Assembly (NCBI GenBank): GCA_964569555.1
Contig: CAZMTT010000002.1
Location: 1 to 49,868, forward strand
DNA: 49,868 nucleotides
Direction of reading: 5' to 3'
From: G020353235 sp964569555
GTDB lineage: Bacteria; Chloroflexota; Dehalococcoidia; Dehalococcoidales; JAUYDJ01
The notes below the pieces were generated by a model that was given only the letters and a program-made list of their open reading frames with translations, searched no databases and had not been told where the DNA came from. Numbering within the stretch: position 1 is the first letter of the stretch; every line of letters starts with the position of its first letter. Shown piece after piece: positions 7,652 through 14,454 of the stretch. The translations under genes and the position numbers were made by a program.

Positions 7652-8677
7652 ATGATTAAAGAAGCGATTGGCTCTCTGGTTTCAGGGCGTTCCCTGACTA
7701 TGGACGAAGCCGCTCTGGTGATGGAAGAGATAATGCAGGGGGAGGCCACTCAGGCTCAATTCGGTGCCTTTGTCACCGCCCTCAGGCTCAAGGGGGAGAC
7801 GGTTGACGAAATCGTTGGCCTGGCCAGGACGATGAGGTCTAAAGTAGTGCCCGTGGTTACCGCTGGAGCGGTGGTGGATACCTGCGGTACTGGTGGTGAC
7901 GGTTCATGCACTTTCAACATCTCGACAACGGCTGCCTTTGTGGCCGCCGGCGCCGGGCTTAAAGTGGCCAAGCACGGCAACCGGGCGATGAGCAGCCAGT
8001 GCGGCAGTGCCGATGTGCTGGAGGCACTGGGCGTCAGGATTGACCTCAATGCGGGGCAGGTGCAGAGATGCTTGGAGGAGGTGGGGATGGGTTTCATGTT
8101 CGCCCCGATATTTCATCCGGCGATGAAATATGCGGTGGCACCCCGGCGCGAGATAGGCATCCGCACCGTGTTCAATATCCTCGGCCCGCTGACCAATCCG
8201 GCTGGCGCTCAGGCTCAGGTGCTGGGGGTGGCTGATAGCTTGCTCGCCGAGAAGATGGCTTCGGTGCTTCACGGTCTGGGCTGCAAGCATGCCTTGGTGG
8301 TTCATGGTGACGACGGCCTGGATGAAGTTACCGTTACCGGTAAAACAGAGGTCTACGAGGTAAAAGATAATTATATCGAGAGCTACTTCATCAGTCCGGA
8401 GGACTTCGGGTTACCCCGGGCTGACCTGGACTGCCTGCGGGGGGGCACCGCTGCCGAAAATGCTGCCTGTCTCCGTAACATCCTGGCCGGTGCTACCGGT
8501 CCCCAGCGGGATGTGGTGCTGCTGAATGCGGCGGCGGCACTGATGGTGGGCGGCGGGGTGGACACCCTCCAGCAGGGGATAGCCCGGGCGAGGGAGATAA
8601 TAGACAGTGGCCAGGCTACGGCCAAGCTGGAGCAGCTGGTCAGGTTTAGCCAGAGCCTGGTTCGGGAGGGGGAGTGA
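7652..8677 (+). CDS. trpD: Anthranilate phosphoribosyltransferase
   Basis: 341 residues, usual length. It transfers the phosphoribosyl group of PRPP to anthranilate. The PRPP-binding GTGGDGSCTFNIST (near residues 78-91) and KHGNRAMSSQCGSADVLEALG are the family's signature motifs, and the second metal site region HGDDGLDEVT is present near residue 220. AAGGAGG precedes the ATG by seven to eight bases, and only 3 bases separate it from trpG. Its stop codon overlaps the GTG start of trpC. Confidence 0.97.
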   Translation: MIKEAIGSLVSGRSLTMDEAALVMEEIMQGEATQAQFGAFVTALRLKGETVDEIVGLARTMRSKVVPVVTAGAVVDTCGTGGDGSCTFNISTTAAFVAAGAGLKVAKHGNRAMSSQCGSADVLEALGVRIDLNAGQVQRCLEEVGMGFMFAPIFHPAMKYAVAPRREIGIRTVFNILGPLTNPAGAQAQVLGVADSLLAEKMASVLHGLGCKHALVVHGDDGLDEVTVTGKTEVYEVKDNYIESYFISPEDFGLPRADLDCLRGGTAAENAACLRNILAGATGPQRDVVLLNAAAALMVGGGVDTLQQGIARAREIIDSGQATAKLEQLVRFSQSLVREGE

Positions 8678-9450
8678 TTTTAGACCGGATTGTCGCCGAT
8701 AGCCAGCTTGAGCTGGCAGAGAAAAAACACAGCTTGCCACTGGCGGAGCTGAGAAAGTTGGCGCGGGCGCAACCGCCACCGCTGGACTTGGCTTCGGCGC
8801 TGCGCGGCGATGGCGTCAGGCTTATTGCCGAGGTCAAAAAGGCGTCGCCCTCCCGGGGCGTTATCCGTGCCGATTTTGACCCGGTGGCGATAGCCCGGAT
8901 TTATGCCGCTAACGGGGCAGCGGCGATATCAATACTGACGGAGAGCAAATACTTCCAGGGTAGCCTTAATGACTTAAAAGACATCAGAAACGGGCTGGCG
9001 AATAAGGGGTTGCCCCTGCTGCGCAAGGACTTTATCTTTGACCCCTATCAGGTCTACCAGTCCCGTGCCTATGGCGCCGACAGCCTGCTTCTTATCGTGG
9101 CTATCCTGACGCCGGAGAAGCTCGGCGAACTGCTGGAACTGAGCCATGAATTAAATATGGGCTGTCTGGTAGAGGTGCATAATGAAGCCGAACTGGAAAT
9201 TGCGCTGAAGAGCGAAGCCAGGATTATCGGTATCAACAACCGCGATTTAAAGACTTTGGCTGTGGACCTGACCGTTACCCGGCGTATCTGTCCCCTCATC
9301 CCCCCGGATAGAATCGTGGTCAGCGAAAGCGGCCTAAAAGACCGTAGCGATATTGAAAAAGTGAAAGGGTGGGGGGTGGATGCGGTCCTGGTTGGCGAAT
9401 CTTTAGTGTCGGCGGCGGATATTGCCGCTAAGATGCGGGAGCTGCTATGA
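8674..9450 (+). CDS. trpC: Indole-3-glycerol phosphate synthase
   Basis: 258 residues, a single (beta/alpha)8 barrel of normal length, not fused to TrpF. It closes the ring of the carboxyphenylamino-deoxyribulose phosphate to give indole-3-glycerol phosphate. Catalytic motifs: EVKKASPSRGVI (near residues 52-63), LRKDFIFDPYQVYQSRAYGADSLLLIV, INNRDLKTL and VSESGLKD. It starts with GTG at 8674, overlapping the trpD stop by four bases (GTGA), with GGGAGGGGGA just upstream. Confidence 0.97.
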   Translation: MILDRIVADSQLELAEKKHSLPLAELRKLARAQPPPLDLASALRGDGVRLIAEVKKASPSRGVIRADFDPVAIARIYAANGAAAISILTESKYFQGSLNDLKDIRNGLANKGLPLLRKDFIFDPYQVYQSRAYGADSLLLIVAILTPEKLGELLELSHELNMGCLVEVHNEAELEIALKSEARIIGINNRDLKTLAVDLTVTRRICPLIPPDRIVVSESGLKDRSDIEKVKGWGVDAVLVGESLVSAADIAAKMRELL

Positions 9451-10106
9451 CCAGAATTAAAATCTGTGGCCTGACCGGGGTAGAGACGGCTCTGGCGGCG
9501 GCTAGAGCTGGCGCTGATTTCCTGGGGTTGGTCTTCGCCCCCAGCCGGCGTCAGCTCTCTGCGGAAGAGGCGTTGCCCATAGTGGCGGCGGTTCATGAGC
9601 TAAAACCCCGCCCGGCGCTGGTGGGCGTTTTTGTCAACGCCCCGGCTGAGGAGGTTAATGCTATTGCTGACTATTGCTGGCTGGACCGGGTGCAGCTCAG
9701 CGGTGATGAGACCTGGCGCTACTGCCGCCATATTAAGCACCCGATTATCAAAGTAGTCCACGTGCCCGCCGCCAAGAGGGCGGAATCAGTGATATACAAG
9801 ATAGATATGGGCTACCGTCTCTGCCCGGAAGGTGAGCTTATCTGCCTGCTTGATTCGCCGGTCAAAAATGCTTATGGTGGAACTGGCGAAGTCTTTGACT
9901 GGCAGCTGGCCAGAGAGGTATCGGCCCGCTTTCCGGTGATTGTCGCCGGGGGACTCACCCCGGATAATGTCGGCCAGCTGGTCAGTGTCGCCCGACCGTG
10001 GGGGGTTGATGTCTCCAGTGGTGTCGAGACTAACGGTCAAAAAGACGCTTTAAAAATCAGTGCCTTTGTGGAGATGGTGAAAAGAGCCGATAAGGAGGCG
10101 GGATGA
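9447..10106 (+). CDS. trpF: Phosphoribosylanthranilate isomerase
   Basis: 219 residues, slightly longer than average. It performs the Amadori rearrangement between the TrpD and TrpC steps. The general base is Cys7 in KICGLT, the general acid Asp136 in LLDSPVKNAYGGTG; the phosphate-binding GGLTPDNV and VDVSSGVE are near the end. ATGA overlap with trpC. The order D-C-F means the gene sits after the enzyme it precedes in the pathway, a common arrangement. Confidence 0.96.
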   Translation: MTRIKICGLTGVETALAAARAGADFLGLVFAPSRRQLSAEEALPIVAAVHELKPRPALVGVFVNAPAEEVNAIADYCWLDRVQLSGDETWRYCRHIKHPIIKVVHVPAAKRAESVIYKIDMGYRLCPEGELICLLDSPVKNAYGGTGEVFDWQLAREVSARFPVIVAGGLTPDNVGQLVSVARPWGVDVSSGVETNGQKDALKISAFVEMVKRADKEAG

Positions 10107-11317
10107 CCTTAGACAGAAAAGAGGCGGCTCGGCTGCCCGATAATAGGGGATACTTTGGCAGCTACGGCGGGCGGTTTGTCCCCGAGACGCTGGTGCCGGC
10201 GCTGGATGAGCTGGCCGCAGCCTATAAAGAGGCAAAGGCTAGCTCTGCCTTCTGGGATGAGTTTAACTCGCTCTCCCGCAGTTACTCGGGAAGACCAACC
10301 CCGCTCTACCTGGCGGAAAGATTAACCGAGCAGGGCGGGGGCGCCCGCATTTTCTTGAAAAGAGAAGATTTGGCCCATACTGGCGCCCACAAGATTAACA
10401 ATGCCCTGGGGCAGGGGCTGCTGGCCAAAAGAATGGGCAAGAAAAGAATTATCGCCGAGACCGGAGCCGGTCAGCATGGGGTGGCTACGGCGGCGGTATG
10501 TGCCATGTTCGGGCTGGAGTGCATTGTCTATATGGGTGAGGAGGACATGCGCCGTCAGGCGCTTAATGTCTTCCGGATGAGGCTGATGGGTGCCGAGGTC
10601 AGGCCGGTTGCCAGCGGCAGCCGCACACTGAAGGATGCCATCAACGAGGCAATAAGGGACTGGGTAAGCAATGTCGGCGATACCCACTATCTGCTCGGCT
10701 CGGTGGTCGGCCCTCACCCCTACCCCGAGATGGTGCGTGACTTTCAGTCAATAATCGGCCGGGAAACCAGGCAGCAGATACTGGATAGTGCCGGGCGCCT
10801 GCCCGACTATATCGTTGCCTGTGTCGGCGGCGGCAGCAATGCCATCGGTATTTTCTACTCTTTCTTAAATGATAAAGAGGTCAGGCTTATCGGGGTGGAG
10901 GCAGCCGGGAGGGGGCTTGAGACCGGCGAGCATGCCGCTTCACTGGGAGCGGGCAGGGTAGGCGTGCTCCACGGGACGAAGTCCTATGTGCTTCAGGACA
11001 AGGATGGCCAGATTCGGGAGACGCACAGCGTTTCGGCGGGGCTGGACTATCCCGGCGTCGGCCCGGAGCACAGCTATCTCAAGGATACCGGGCGTGCCAC
11101 CTATGTTGCCGTGAACGACAGCGAAGCCCTGGAGGGCTTTCAGCTGCTCTGCCAGACCGAGGGCATTACCCCTGCCCTGGAACCGGCGCACGCTATATTC
11201 TATGCCGTCAAAATGGCTAGTTCGCTGGATAAAAAACAGATTATTATCGTCAATTTATCCGGGCGGGGCGACAAGGATATGGATATTGTGGCCGAAGCAC
11301 TGGGGGTGGAGCGGTGA
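10103..11317 (+). CDS. trpB: Tryptophan synthase beta subunit
   Basis: 404 residues, TrpB1 type. It condenses indole with serine using pyridoxal phosphate. Lys97 in HTGAHKINNALGQ is the PLP Schiff-base lysine; AETGAGQHGVATA follows, and CVGGGSNAIG binds the PLP phosphate. The N-terminal GYFGSYGGRFVPETL, which in TrpB1 contacts the alpha subunit, is intact. ATGA overlap with trpF and GTGA overlap with trpA suggest tight coupling. Nothing in this protein looks degraded, which matters because its partner TrpA is unusual; TrpB alone can use free indole. Confidence 0.97.
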   Translation: MTLDRKEAARLPDNRGYFGSYGGRFVPETLVPALDELAAAYKEAKASSAFWDEFNSLSRSYSGRPTPLYLAERLTEQGGGARIFLKREDLAHTGAHKINNALGQGLLAKRMGKKRIIAETGAGQHGVATAAVCAMFGLECIVYMGEEDMRRQALNVFRMRLMGAEVRPVASGSRTLKDAINEAIRDWVSNVGDTHYLLGSVVGPHPYPEMVRDFQSIIGRETRQQILDSAGRLPDYIVACVGGGSNAIGIFYSFLNDKEVRLIGVEAAGRGLETGEHAASLGAGRVGVLHGTKSYVLQDKDGQIRETHSVSAGLDYPGVGPEHSYLKDTGRATYVAVNDSEALEGFQLLCQTEGITPALEPAHAIFYAVKMASSLDKKQIIIVNLSGRGDKDMDIVAEALGVER

Positions 11318-12039
11318 GCCGTATTTCAGCTGTTTTTAGCCAAACGGGGCATAAGGCGCTTATCCCTTATATCACCGTGGGTTACCCCAGCCTGGAAGCT
11401 ACTTTAGAGGTAGTCCCTCTGCTTGCCGCTGGCGGTTGCGACATCGTGGAGCTGGGGATACCCTTCTCCGACCCCCAGCACTGTTTTGAGGTCGCCGGGC
11501 AGCTCAGCCGGAAGGTTAAAACGCCCCTGGTGTTTATGACCTATTTTAACCTGGTGCTCAGTTACGGGCTGGACAGATTCGGCAGTGACTGTGCTCGCTC
11601 TGGAGTGAGCGGCTTAATCATCCCTGACCTGCCCCCGGAGGAGGGTGATGAGGTAGAGGCTATGGCTCGGCAGCAGGGTCTTGACCTGGTTTATCTCCTG
11701 GCGCCGACCAGTACCGAAGCGCGCATCAAGCTGGTGGCGGGGAGGGCGGGGGGTTTTATCTATCTGGTCTCGGTAACCGGGGTGACCGGAGCCAGAGACA
11801 GATTACCCCAGAACCTGTCTGCATTTGTCGCCAGGGTGAGAAAGATAGCCCGCCAGCCGCTCTGCGTTGGCTTTGGCATATCTACCCCGGAACAGGCAAA
11901 AGAAGTAGCCCGAATTGCTGACGGGGTGATTGTGGGTAGCCGCATTATTCAGCTAATGGAAGCCGACCGGTCGCTGGCAGAGGTAGCCGGGTTTATCCGG
12001 GAACTGAGGCGTGCCCTGGACCAGGCGGATAAGATTTAG
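11314..12039 (+). CDS. trpA: Tryptophan synthase alpha subunit, active-site loop missing
   Basis: 241 residues, about 20-25 shorter than usual. TrpA cleaves indole-3-glycerol phosphate to indole and glyceraldehyde phosphate. The catalytic Glu is present (Glu46 in VELGIPFSDP), but the family continues LADGPTIQ....AL..GVT and that block is absent: the protein runs SDP-QHCFEV (residues 52-60), directly into the next helix. The missing block holds the second catalytic acid (Asp60 in the Salmonella numbering) and loop 2, which touches TrpB. The rest is normal: MTYFNLVLSYGLDRF, LIIPDLPPEE, LLAPTSTEARI, YLVSVTGVTGAR (loop 6), GFGISTPEQ and IVGSRI. The frame is kept, so this is an in-frame deletion, a sequencing/assembly loss, or a divergent form. 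GTG start overlaps the trpB stop. Confidence 0.93.
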   Translation: MSRISAVFSQTGHKALIPYITVGYPSLEATLEVVPLLAAGGCDIVELGIPFSDPQHCFEVAGQLSRKVKTPLVFMTYFNLVLSYGLDRFGSDCARSGVSGLIIPDLPPEEGDEVEAMARQQGLDLVYLLAPTSTEARIKLVAGRAGGFIYLVSVTGVTGARDRLPQNLSAFVARVRKIARQPLCVGFGISTPEQAKEVARIADGVIVGSRIIQLMEADRSLAEVAGFIRELRRALDQADKI

Positions 12040-12089
12040 ATTTACCTGGACCTGATTGGGCACTATAAAATTCAGGATTTAATTCGTTA

Positions 12090-12200
12090 TTAGCCTCCAA
12101 AAAGAACGTAGAAAACCAACAGCAAAGCCAGAAGCCCCAGCGTGGAAAATAGTGCCACAAAGCCAAATGTTATCAAAGATGGAATGCCTTTTTCTTCCAT
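12090..12200 (-). CDS. Small single-span membrane protein, 36 residues
   Basis: ATG at 12198-12200, stop TAA at 12090-12092. AGGAGG lies seven to eight bases upstream, an excellent ribosome site. The protein starts MEEKGIPSLI and is then one long hydrophobic helix (about residues 8-34) ending FGG. It follows the c-subunit gene by 29 bases on the same strand, so it is probably the last gene of that group. It is too small to compare with confidence; a structural or assembly partner of the c ring, or an unrelated small membrane peptide, are both possible. Confidence 0.7.
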   Translation of the reverse strand: MEEKGIPSLITFGFVALFSTLGLLALLLVFYVLFGG

Positions 12201-12229
12201 AATTCTGCCTCCTGTTCTCCCTTCTACTA

Positions 12230-12460
12230 CTATAAAATCATAGCCAGGACAATGGCTATAATGAGGGCGTAAATCCCGATAGCCTCAGCAAAGGCAGTCG
12301 ACAGTATCATATTGGTCATAATTGCCTGCTTTGCCTCGGGGTTACGGGCTATCCCTCCCATAGCCGAATAACCGATAAGTCCGATAGCCAGTGCTGGTCC
12401 GGCTAATCCTAGACTACCAATTATAGCCACCGCCAACATTTTCACTACTTCAACTTCCAT
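12230..12460 (-). CDS. atpE: F-type ATP synthase c subunit, isolated copy
   Basis: 76 residues, two transmembrane helices joined by the polar loop ARNPEAKQ (residues 38-45), the classical RNP loop. The ion-binding carboxylate is Glu59 in FAEAIGIYAL. Residues that make Na+-binding c subunits (Gln in helix 1, Ser or Thr after the Glu) are absent: the aligned positions are Ile and Ala60, so a proton-binding site is expected. The helix 1 glycine motif is partly replaced (GPALAIG instead of GxGxGxG). A strong SD sits inside the end of the preceding gene, four bases away. No a, b, alpha, beta, gamma or delta subunit gene is in the window. It may be the genome's only c subunit, moved from the operon, or a paralogue. 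Confidence 0.9.
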   Translation of the reverse strand: MEVEVVKMLAVAIIGSLGLAGPALAIGLIGYSAMGGIARNPEAKQAIMTNMILSTAFAEAIGIYALIIAIVLAMIL

Positions 12461-12463
12461 TTT

Positions 12464-12697
12464 TTATACCCTCCCCTCTTTATGCCCGAATAATATAATC
12501 TCGCGGATGCCAAAGACGACTAATATTTGGCTGATAACAATGCCGGTCACGGCGCATTCCAGAATCATGCCGCACATACGGCCAATCCATATCCCCACGC
12601 CTATACCGAGAAGAATAAGTATCAACACAAAGATGAATATTATCCCTGACTTAATGACCCGCTCACGCGAGTCCATGTCCACATCTTTTAGTTTCAT
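12464..12697 (-). CDS. AtpI/AtpQ-like small membrane protein
   Basis: 77 residues: a charged N-terminus (MKLKDVDMDSRERVIKSG), two hydrophobic segments (about 18-38 and 42-64) and a charged tail ending HKEGRV. Small two-span proteins of this kind (AtpI, or AtpQ in N-ATPase operons) sit just before c-subunit genes and help c-ring assembly. Family membership here is inferred mainly from position and shape; sequence identity to AtpI is not obvious to me. AAGGAGGT lies six bases before the ATG. It is 47 bases downstream of the response regulator gene on the same strand. Confidence 0.75.
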   Translation of the reverse strand: MKLKDVDMDSRERVIKSGIIFIFVLILILLGIGVGIWIGRMCGMILECAVTGIVISQILVVFGIREIILFGHKEGRV

Positions 12698-12744
12698 ACC
12701 AGACCTCCTTCCAATATGGTTCGCCGGCGATCACCATATATTGC

Positions 12745-13446
12745 CTATGGTTGTGAAAAGGCCTGTTGCCGCAGGTCGCTTTTCATTTCATTATTTTGGT
12801 TACCGCTATTTAGCAAGCCTCGGGTAGTTGCCAGCGCTGCCGCCTGGGTCCGGTTCTTGGCGTTGAGCTTGTCCAAAATCCGGGTCAATCGGGCCTTGAC
12901 CATGGTCTCGCTGACCTGGCAGTGCTCGGCAATCTCACGGTTGGTGGCGCCCTGGGCGACCAACACCAGGGTCTCTTTCTCATTCGGGCTGAGGCTTTTG
13001 AACCCGTTTATACTTTGCCAGTTGGTATTCTTCAGCTGCGTCAGTACCTTGGCTGTCATCAGGGGGAAGACAATGGCGTTGCCGCTAGCCACCAGACGGA
13101 TAGACTCAATAACCTCGGTCAGTTCGGCCGTTTTCATCATGTAGCCACAAGCCCCGGCCATTATTGATTTAAAGACATCATCTTTATTGTTGGAAACGGT
13201 AAAGATGAGCACCTTGATATTGGGAAACGCCTGCCGCAGCCGGGTAATGTCATCCACTCCCCCACCGCTGGGCATAAAGATGTCGGTAATGACAATATCC
13301 GGCTGGAGCTCGCCTAATTTTGTAAGTGCCTCCGAAACATTAGCGGCATCACCCACCACCTGGAACTCCGGGTACTCGCCCAGAGCCGATAACAAACCAT
13401 GGCGGGACAGCGCACTACTATCTATCATAAATATGTGAACCATCAC
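12745..13446 (-). CDS. NarL/FixJ-type response regulator
   Basis: 233 residues. Receiver domain residues 1-120 with phospho-acceptor Asp55 (DIVITDIFMPSGGG), Thr83 and Lys105; the usual pair of acidic residues near the N-terminus is reduced to one (Asp9 in FMIDSS). C-terminal LuxR-type helix-turn-helix at about 150-210 (LSPNEKETLVLVAQGATNREIAEHCQVSETMVKARLTRIL). The last 25 residues are a polar tail. No kinase is adjacent on its strand; the divergent histidine kinase at 14455 may serve both regulators. It may be cotranscribed with the AtpI-like and c-subunit genes downstream. Confidence 0.92.
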   Translation of the reverse strand: MMVHIFMIDSSALSRHGLLSALGEYPEFQVVGDAANVSEALTKLGELQPDIVITDIFMPSGGGVDDITRLRQAFPNIKVLIFTVSNNKDDVFKSIMAGACGYMMKTAELTEVIESIRLVASGNAIVFPLMTAKVLTQLKNTNWQSINGFKSLSPNEKETLVLVAQGATNREIAEHCQVSETMVKARLTRILDKLNAKNRTQAAALATTRGLLNSGNQNNEMKSDLRQQAFSQP

Positions 13447-13763
13447 CCTGGCCTCCCTGCTGTCTATCGCTCACCCATTTTGGGCTGCTAACCAGCCTAA
13501 CTAATTGTCTTATCTTCTCAGGCTCGGTTCAATCCGCCAGAATGTGGATTTTAGTGAAAAAGTGCGTAGCCGTATTGGGCATATCGGACAGGTAAATTTG
13601 GCTGATAAGCACTAAGTGATTCTATCGCTGAGCTACGCAAAATTACGTAAATTTCGCCAATCAGGGGGATATTGATTGACAGTATCATTTAGGTGGGGAT
13701 ACCATATAGGTAGGTGGAGATACCATATCGGCGTGATATAAATACTTATCGAGTGGGGGTGTT
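13447..13763. promoter_or_regulatory. Divergent control region between two response regulators
   Basis: 317 bases with no gene. It holds a split inverted repeat (TGCGTAGC at 13563-13570 and GCTACGCA at 13632-13639), a palindrome TTACGTAA at 13643-13650, and a direct repeat close to the plus-strand start codon (13690-13728, listed separately). GGGGG precedes the ATG at 13764. I could not assign clear -35/-10 boxes to either direction. Confidence 0.55.
13690..13728 (+). repeat. Tandem 21-bp-spaced operator-like repeat
   Basis: TAGGTGGGGATACCATAT at 13690-13707 and TAGGTGGAGATACCATAT at 13711-13728 differ at one base and start 21 bp apart, two turns of the helix. They end 35 bases before the start of the response regulator gene, a typical place for an activator or autoregulator to bind as tandem dimers. 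Each half also has weak dyad character (GGT..ACC). Confidence 0.75.
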
Positions 13764-14423
13764 ATGGAGAAGACGAGGTTACTGATTGCCGATGACCACC
13801 CCGCATTTCGGGAAGGATTATCACGGCTCCTTGAGGAGGAAGAGGACCTGGAGTGCGTCGGCATATCGGCGGACGGCGAAGAAGCTGTCAGGATGGTCGA
13901 GGAGCTGCACCCGGATGTAGCCATAATTGATGTCAGCATGCCCAATCTCGACGGCATTAAAGCCACCGAGAAAATCAAAGCGGCTTGCCCCGACACGGCT
14001 GTCCTCATAATAAGTGCCTTTGATTATCAGTCATATATACTGGCTTCTCTCAAAGCGGGGGCATCAGGATATATGTCTAAAGATAGGCCCCTGAAGGAAC
14101 TGATTAGTGCTATCCGTCTGGTACGTGGCGGGGACAGTATACTTGACCTTAAAGCTACCGATACCATTGTGCAATGTCTAATTGATAGTGAGCGTGGTGG
14201 TAAGACGGGTTTAGACGAGTTGCAGTCTCGTGAGCTGGATGTAATCAAACTAACCGCCAAGGGTCTGAGCAATAAAGATATTGCCAATGAGCTTTTTATC
14301 AGCGAGCGCACGGTCCAGACCCATTTAATCAACATCTTCCGAAAGCTGGGCGTTAATTCACGCACTCAGGCCGTGCTCTATGCTTTGAAGAAAGGCTGGA
14401 TCACCATCAGCGATGTGCCCTGA
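13764..14423 (+). CDS. NarL/FixJ-type response regulator
   Basis: 219 residues. Receiver domain: Asp10-Asp11 acidic pair, phospho-acceptor Asp56 (AIIDVSMPNLDG), Ser84 and Lys106, all expected residues present. LuxR-type DNA-binding domain at about 150-215 (LQSRELDVIKLTAKGLSNKDIANELFISERTVQTHLINIFRKLGV). It is followed after 31 bases by a histidine kinase of the matching type, so the two form a two-component pair. Compared with the divergent regulator at 12745 it has a complete acidic pocket. Confidence 0.95.
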   Translation: MEKTRLLIADDHPAFREGLSRLLEEEEDLECVGISADGEEAVRMVEELHPDVAIIDVSMPNLDGIKATEKIKAACPDTAVLIISAFDYQSYILASLKAGASGYMSKDRPLKELISAIRLVRGGDSILDLKATDTIVQCLIDSERGGKTGLDELQSRELDVIKLTAKGLSNKDIANELFISERTVQTHLINIFRKLGVNSRTQAVLYALKKGWITISDVP

Positions 14424-14454
14424 GAATTAGCCCTCGTGGTTCCTGAGGTATGAT

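Noticed and set aside
12230..12460. Na+-type c subunit
   Set aside because: The Gln and Ser/Thr Na+ ligands are absent around the RNP loop and Glu59.
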